64,000 nucleotides of DNA, taken from NCBI RefSeq assembly GCF_001752365.1, contig NZ_MEIY01000001.1:1734799-1798798 (forward strand), in the 5' to 3' direction. A model generated the notes under the pieces. It ran no database searches and had not been told where the DNA came from. It was given only the letters and a program-made list of their open reading frames with translations. Position numbers and translations under genes: made by a program. Below, one piece after another: positions 61,555 to 64,000 of the stretch; position 1 is the first letter of the stretch, and every line of letters begins with the position of its first letter. This DNA is from Marinobacter sp. X15-166B (GTDB lineage: Bacteria > Pseudomonadota > Gammaproteobacteria > Pseudomonadales > Oleiphilaceae).

Positions 61555-63519
61555 TCAGGCGATGCCGGAAATATTGACGACTTTCTGCTGGATCAGGGTA
61601 GGTGCGGGCTTGCGGATCTGACGTTGGATATTATCCACCAGTTCCAACTGCCGGCGCAGATCGTCCAGGGTATTGAGTAACTGCACCCGCTCGGCAGCCT
61701 CATCGCGATCGCTGCGCACCACCTCTTTCAAGCGTTGGATCTGATGTTCCAGCAGCTGCTTTTGTTCCAGCGAGTATTGCACGATGGGCAACAGGGCCTC
61801 TCCGGGCCAGCGCTCCACATCCCGGGCAACCCGCTCGTGGAGCGTGCGCGCCTCGCTCACCAAGACGTTGAAAAACCGACGGATCAACAGGCTTTGCTCG
61901 GTCAGCATGTTTTTTGGGTTGAGACGAAAGCGATGGGCTTTCTTGCGCAGTTCGCGCACCGCTATCACATGGCGCCCGGCCCGCAGCGGGGCAGGTTGCA
62001 GGTGACGGGTCCGGTTGGCGTCGTTGTAGCGTTGGTAGATCGCCGCCACCATTTTTTCGGCCAGCTGGCCCTCGCTCAGCAGGTTGCTGAAATCGTGTTC
62101 CAGCAACTCAAAAAAATGATCCATGCTGCGGCCCATGCCCGCGGTGGTCCAACTTTTCGCCAGCTGCACGCGCACTTTGTTGACGTGCGCCTCGAAACGC
62201 TCCGGGCTTACCAGTTCGCGCAGCTGTTCACCCTGGGAGTCCATCAGGCGCCGGCTGGAACGCAGGGTGATCAGTTGGCGGTAATAAAAATCGTAATCCC
62301 GCTGGGTCCGGTCCGCCAGTCGTTTCAGGGCGACTCGGTCCACGCTGGTTCCGGAGCGGGCGTCCAGCTCCTCTTGCAGACTTGACAGCCGGCTTTGCAG
62401 GTTGGCCTGGCTGTTTTGCAGCATCCCCAAGAGGTCGTTGATCAGGCTTTGCGTAATGAGTTGTTCTTTATGGATCAGAATGCGGTCGACAATGAGCCGT
62501 TCCAGCTGATCCACATTGCTGCGAACAAAGGTTTGTTGGTCGTCGCGCACCCGGCCCAGTAAGGCCTGTTTGGCCGACACCGGAATAACCTCGTTCTGGC
62601 GGATGCCCAGATGGTCCGCAGTGTAATCCCGCACCTTGGCGATGGCCGCCCGGGTGTGGGCCTCGCCCTGGAGATCGTCCCATAGCACATCGATCTTGTT
62701 GAGGACGGCAAACCGCCCGGCGCGGTGATCGGAGTCGCTGGTGTCGATGCACTCTTTCCAGATTGCCATGTCGCTGGCTGTTACCCCGGTATCGGCGCTC
62801 AACAGAAACAGAATGGCGTGGGCGCTGGGCAGCATGCTGATGGTCAATTCAGGCTCGGACCCCAGGGCGTTGAGGCCGGGCGTATCCAGAACACGCAAGC
62901 CGCGCTCGAACAGGGGATGGCGGATGCTGATCTGGGCGCTGCGCCAGGCCGGGATCAGCACTTTGCCCGGTGCATTGCGGTCGGGCTCCAGCTTGCTGTC
63001 TTCGAACCCGAGGGCGCGGGCTTCAGCCGGCGTGGTGCTTTTTACGCGCGCCACCTCGGCGAGGGCCTCGCGCATGAGTTCCGGGTTGTCGGCGTCGAGC
63101 TCGTGGCGCACCCAGTGCTCGTGCTGCTTGCGCAGTTGCTGTAACGACAGGGAGCCAATGCGGGTTTCAATAGGCAGCAACAGCAGATAATCGGCTTTTT
63201 GGTGGCGGTCGTAAAAGAGTTCGGTGGGGCACATGGTGGTACGACCGGCCTGGGAAGGCAGCAGACGCTGACCGTAATCGGCAAAAAACAGGGCGTTGAT
63301 CAGTTCGGTCTTGCCGCGGGAATATTCCCCGACGAAAGCTATGGTGAGTTCATCTTCAATCAGCAATTCCAGCCCGGTGCGAATGCGGGCCCCGATGTCG
63401 TCGGAAAACAGGTCGTTGTCCTGGAGCCAGAGGCGATAGCGACTGATCTGCCGGATCAGCTCTTTTTTCCACGAATGATACGCCTCGACCTGCTGAGACA
63501 AACTTCCCTGCATGCTCAT
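61555..63519 (-). CDS. Dynamin-like GTPase
   Basis: This 654-aa protein has a large GTPase domain: P-loop GEYSRGKTELINAL near residue 60, switch-region TTMCPTE, the G3 motif LDTPGLNALGSE near 208, and the G4 motif LNKIDVLWDD near 276. It is followed by more than 300 residues of helices with coiled-coil character (~360-640), as in bacterial dynamin-like proteins. No clear membrane paddle is visible. ATG 63519 is chosen over the longer frame (63621) because the latter adds only a basic low-complexity leader. It is monocistronic, between metX and yggT. Bacterial members remodel or repair membranes; the exact job here is unknown. Confidence 0.88.
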   Translation of the reverse strand: MSMQGSLSQQVEAYHSWKKELIRQISRYRLWLQDNDLFSDDIGARIRTGLELLIEDELTIAFVGEYSRGKTELINALFFADYGQRLLPSQAGRTTMCPTELFYDRHQKADYLLLLPIETRIGSLSLQQLRKQHEHWVRHELDADNPELMREALAEVARVKSTTPAEARALGFEDSKLEPDRNAPGKVLIPAWRSAQISIRHPLFERGLRVLDTPGLNALGSEPELTISMLPSAHAILFLLSADTGVTASDMAIWKECIDTSDSDHRAGRFAVLNKIDVLWDDLQGEAHTRAAIAKVRDYTADHLGIRQNEVIPVSAKQALLGRVRDDQQTFVRSNVDQLERLIVDRILIHKEQLITQSLINDLLGMLQNSQANLQSRLSSLQEELDARSGTSVDRVALKRLADRTQRDYDFYYRQLITLRSSRRLMDSQGEQLRELVSPERFEAHVNKVRVQLAKSWTTAGMGRSMDHFFELLEHDFSNLLSEGQLAEKMVAAIYQRYNDANRTRHLQPAPLRAGRHVIAVRELRKKAHRFRLNPKNMLTEQSLLIRRFFNVLVSEARTLHERVARDVERWPGEALLPIVQYSLEQKQLLEHQIQRLKEVVRSDRDEAAERVQLLNTLDDLRRQLELVDNIQRQIRKPAPTLIQQKVVNISGIA

Positions 63520-63673
63520 CGCTCTGACCCTTGGTTGCTTGAGTGCCCTGCGCACCTGAGGGTGCGCTGATAACCGGCCTCGGTCGCTGCGGGCTGAGGC
63601 CGGAAAACTCCGACAAAACAAGTAACTAGTTTGGAACAGAACGGTCGTTTTGGGGTGGATTAAATGCGCGCAT

Positions 63674-63689
63674 TGTGACGGCTGTCACA
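63674..63689. promoter_or_regulatory. CRP/Vfr-type binding site
   Basis: TGTGAC-GGCT-GTCACA is a perfect inverted repeat containing TGTGA-N6-TCACA, the core CRP consensus. It lies between the end of yggT and the dynamin-like gene, 155 bases upstream of that gene's start. It could activate or repress that gene or merely be a stem at the yggT 3' end. Confidence 0.5.
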
Positions 63690-63698
63690 GTTTGGGGC

Positions 63699-64000
63699 TT
63701 AAAGTGCCACACCGATGCTGGCCAGACCGATCGACATGGCCATGTGCTGGATGACCACGGTCAGCACGTTGAGAATCAGAAACACGATGATCGGCGACAA
63801 ATCCAGACCACCGACGGAAGGCATCAGCTTGCGTACCGGCCGCATGACCGGCTCGGTGATCTGGGCCACCAGTTGAATCGCGGGATGATGGCTGCCCGGG
63901 GCTACCCAGCTGACGATGACCACCGCAATAACCGACCAGAAGTAGATTTTGACGATCAGATTAAGCACCGCCAACACCGACCAGGCCAGCAAGGTGACCG
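63699..64000 (-). CDS. YggT family membrane protein, C-terminal part
   Basis: The frame runs off the right edge and stops at TAA 63699-63701, leaving about 100 residues of the second YGGT repeat. It has two helices around WSVIAVVIVSWVAP and the late IIVFLILNVLTVVIQHMAM, with the conserved LVAQITEPVMRPVRKLMP between them. YggT proteins are inner-membrane proteins of about 190 aa linked to cell division or osmotic tolerance in other bacteria. The complete gene usually stands after proC. An internal TTG at 63992 is not the real start. Confidence 0.9.
   Translation of the reverse strand, partial: VTLLAWSVLAVLNLIVKIYFWSVIAVVIVSWVAPGSHHPAIQLVAQITEPVMRPVRKLMPSVGGLDLSPIIVFLILNVLTVVIQHMAMSIGLASIGVAL

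Overview
The window looks like chromosome of a marine-type gammaproteobacterium with high GC content. The gene order argH | algZ-algR-hemC-hemD-hemX-hemY, lptM-lysA-dapF-DUF484-xerC, glnK-amtB | ubiK-yifB and hemW-rdgB-DUF4426-metW-metX-yggT matches what is known from Pseudomonas and its relatives (Pseudomonadales/Cellvibrionales). I cannot name the genus. I see no rRNA, tRNA, CRISPR array, prophage or insertion sequence. Almost all genes are ordinary chromosomal genes packed in tight operons, many with 4-base ATGA/GTGA overlaps.

Region 1 (1-15574) is a respiratory formate dehydrogenase island. It carries the three structural subunits (TAT-exported molybdopterin subunit with a catalytic cysteine, iron-sulfur subunit, cytochrome b subunit) and a 42-aa membrane protein too short for usual gene finders. 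It also carries a TorD-like chaperone, a 63-aa TAT peptide and DUF3305/DUF3306. A divergent accessory operon encodes a 659-aa multi-cluster ferredoxin, an Mrp/ApbC ATPase, a biotin/lipoate-ligase-like protein apparently lacking the catalytic lysine, and DUF6505. Molybdenum cofactor genes flank it: mobB(partial)-moeA on the left and moaB-moeA-moaD-moaE on the right, so there are two moeA copies. A TusA-like sulfur carrier closes the fdh operon.

Region 2 (15575-34139) holds rho with a long leader and an operator-like palindrome, ubiD with a flavin-reductase-like partner, the haem operon and algR/algZ, argH, a degenerate PAS-GGDEF-EAL protein, and the lysine/peptidoglycan cluster ending in xerC.

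Region 3 (34140-48078) is more accessory. It contains an orphan sensor kinase with two periplasmic solute-binding domains, a small secreted protein, a PlpD-like patatin with an outer-membrane barrel, a frameshifted cardiolipin synthase gene, a YbfF-type esterase, a quinone-oxidoreductase-like enzyme, a CPA1 antiporter with a TrkA domain, tcdA, and an ECF sigma factor with its ChrR-type anti-sigma factor.

Region 4 (48079-64000) holds speA and speE, the nitrogen-regulated glnK-amtB operon with a sigma-54 promoter and tandem NtrC boxes, ubiK-yifB, an MscS channel, trmB, the metX-metW-DUF4426-rdgB-hemW operon, a dynamin-like GTPase and the end of yggT.

The best candidates for new biology are the formate dehydrogenase accessory set, including its very small proteins and the ligase-like protein, then the degenerate EAL protein and the orphan two-sensor kinase. 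The best-supported regulatory finding is the glnK control region.
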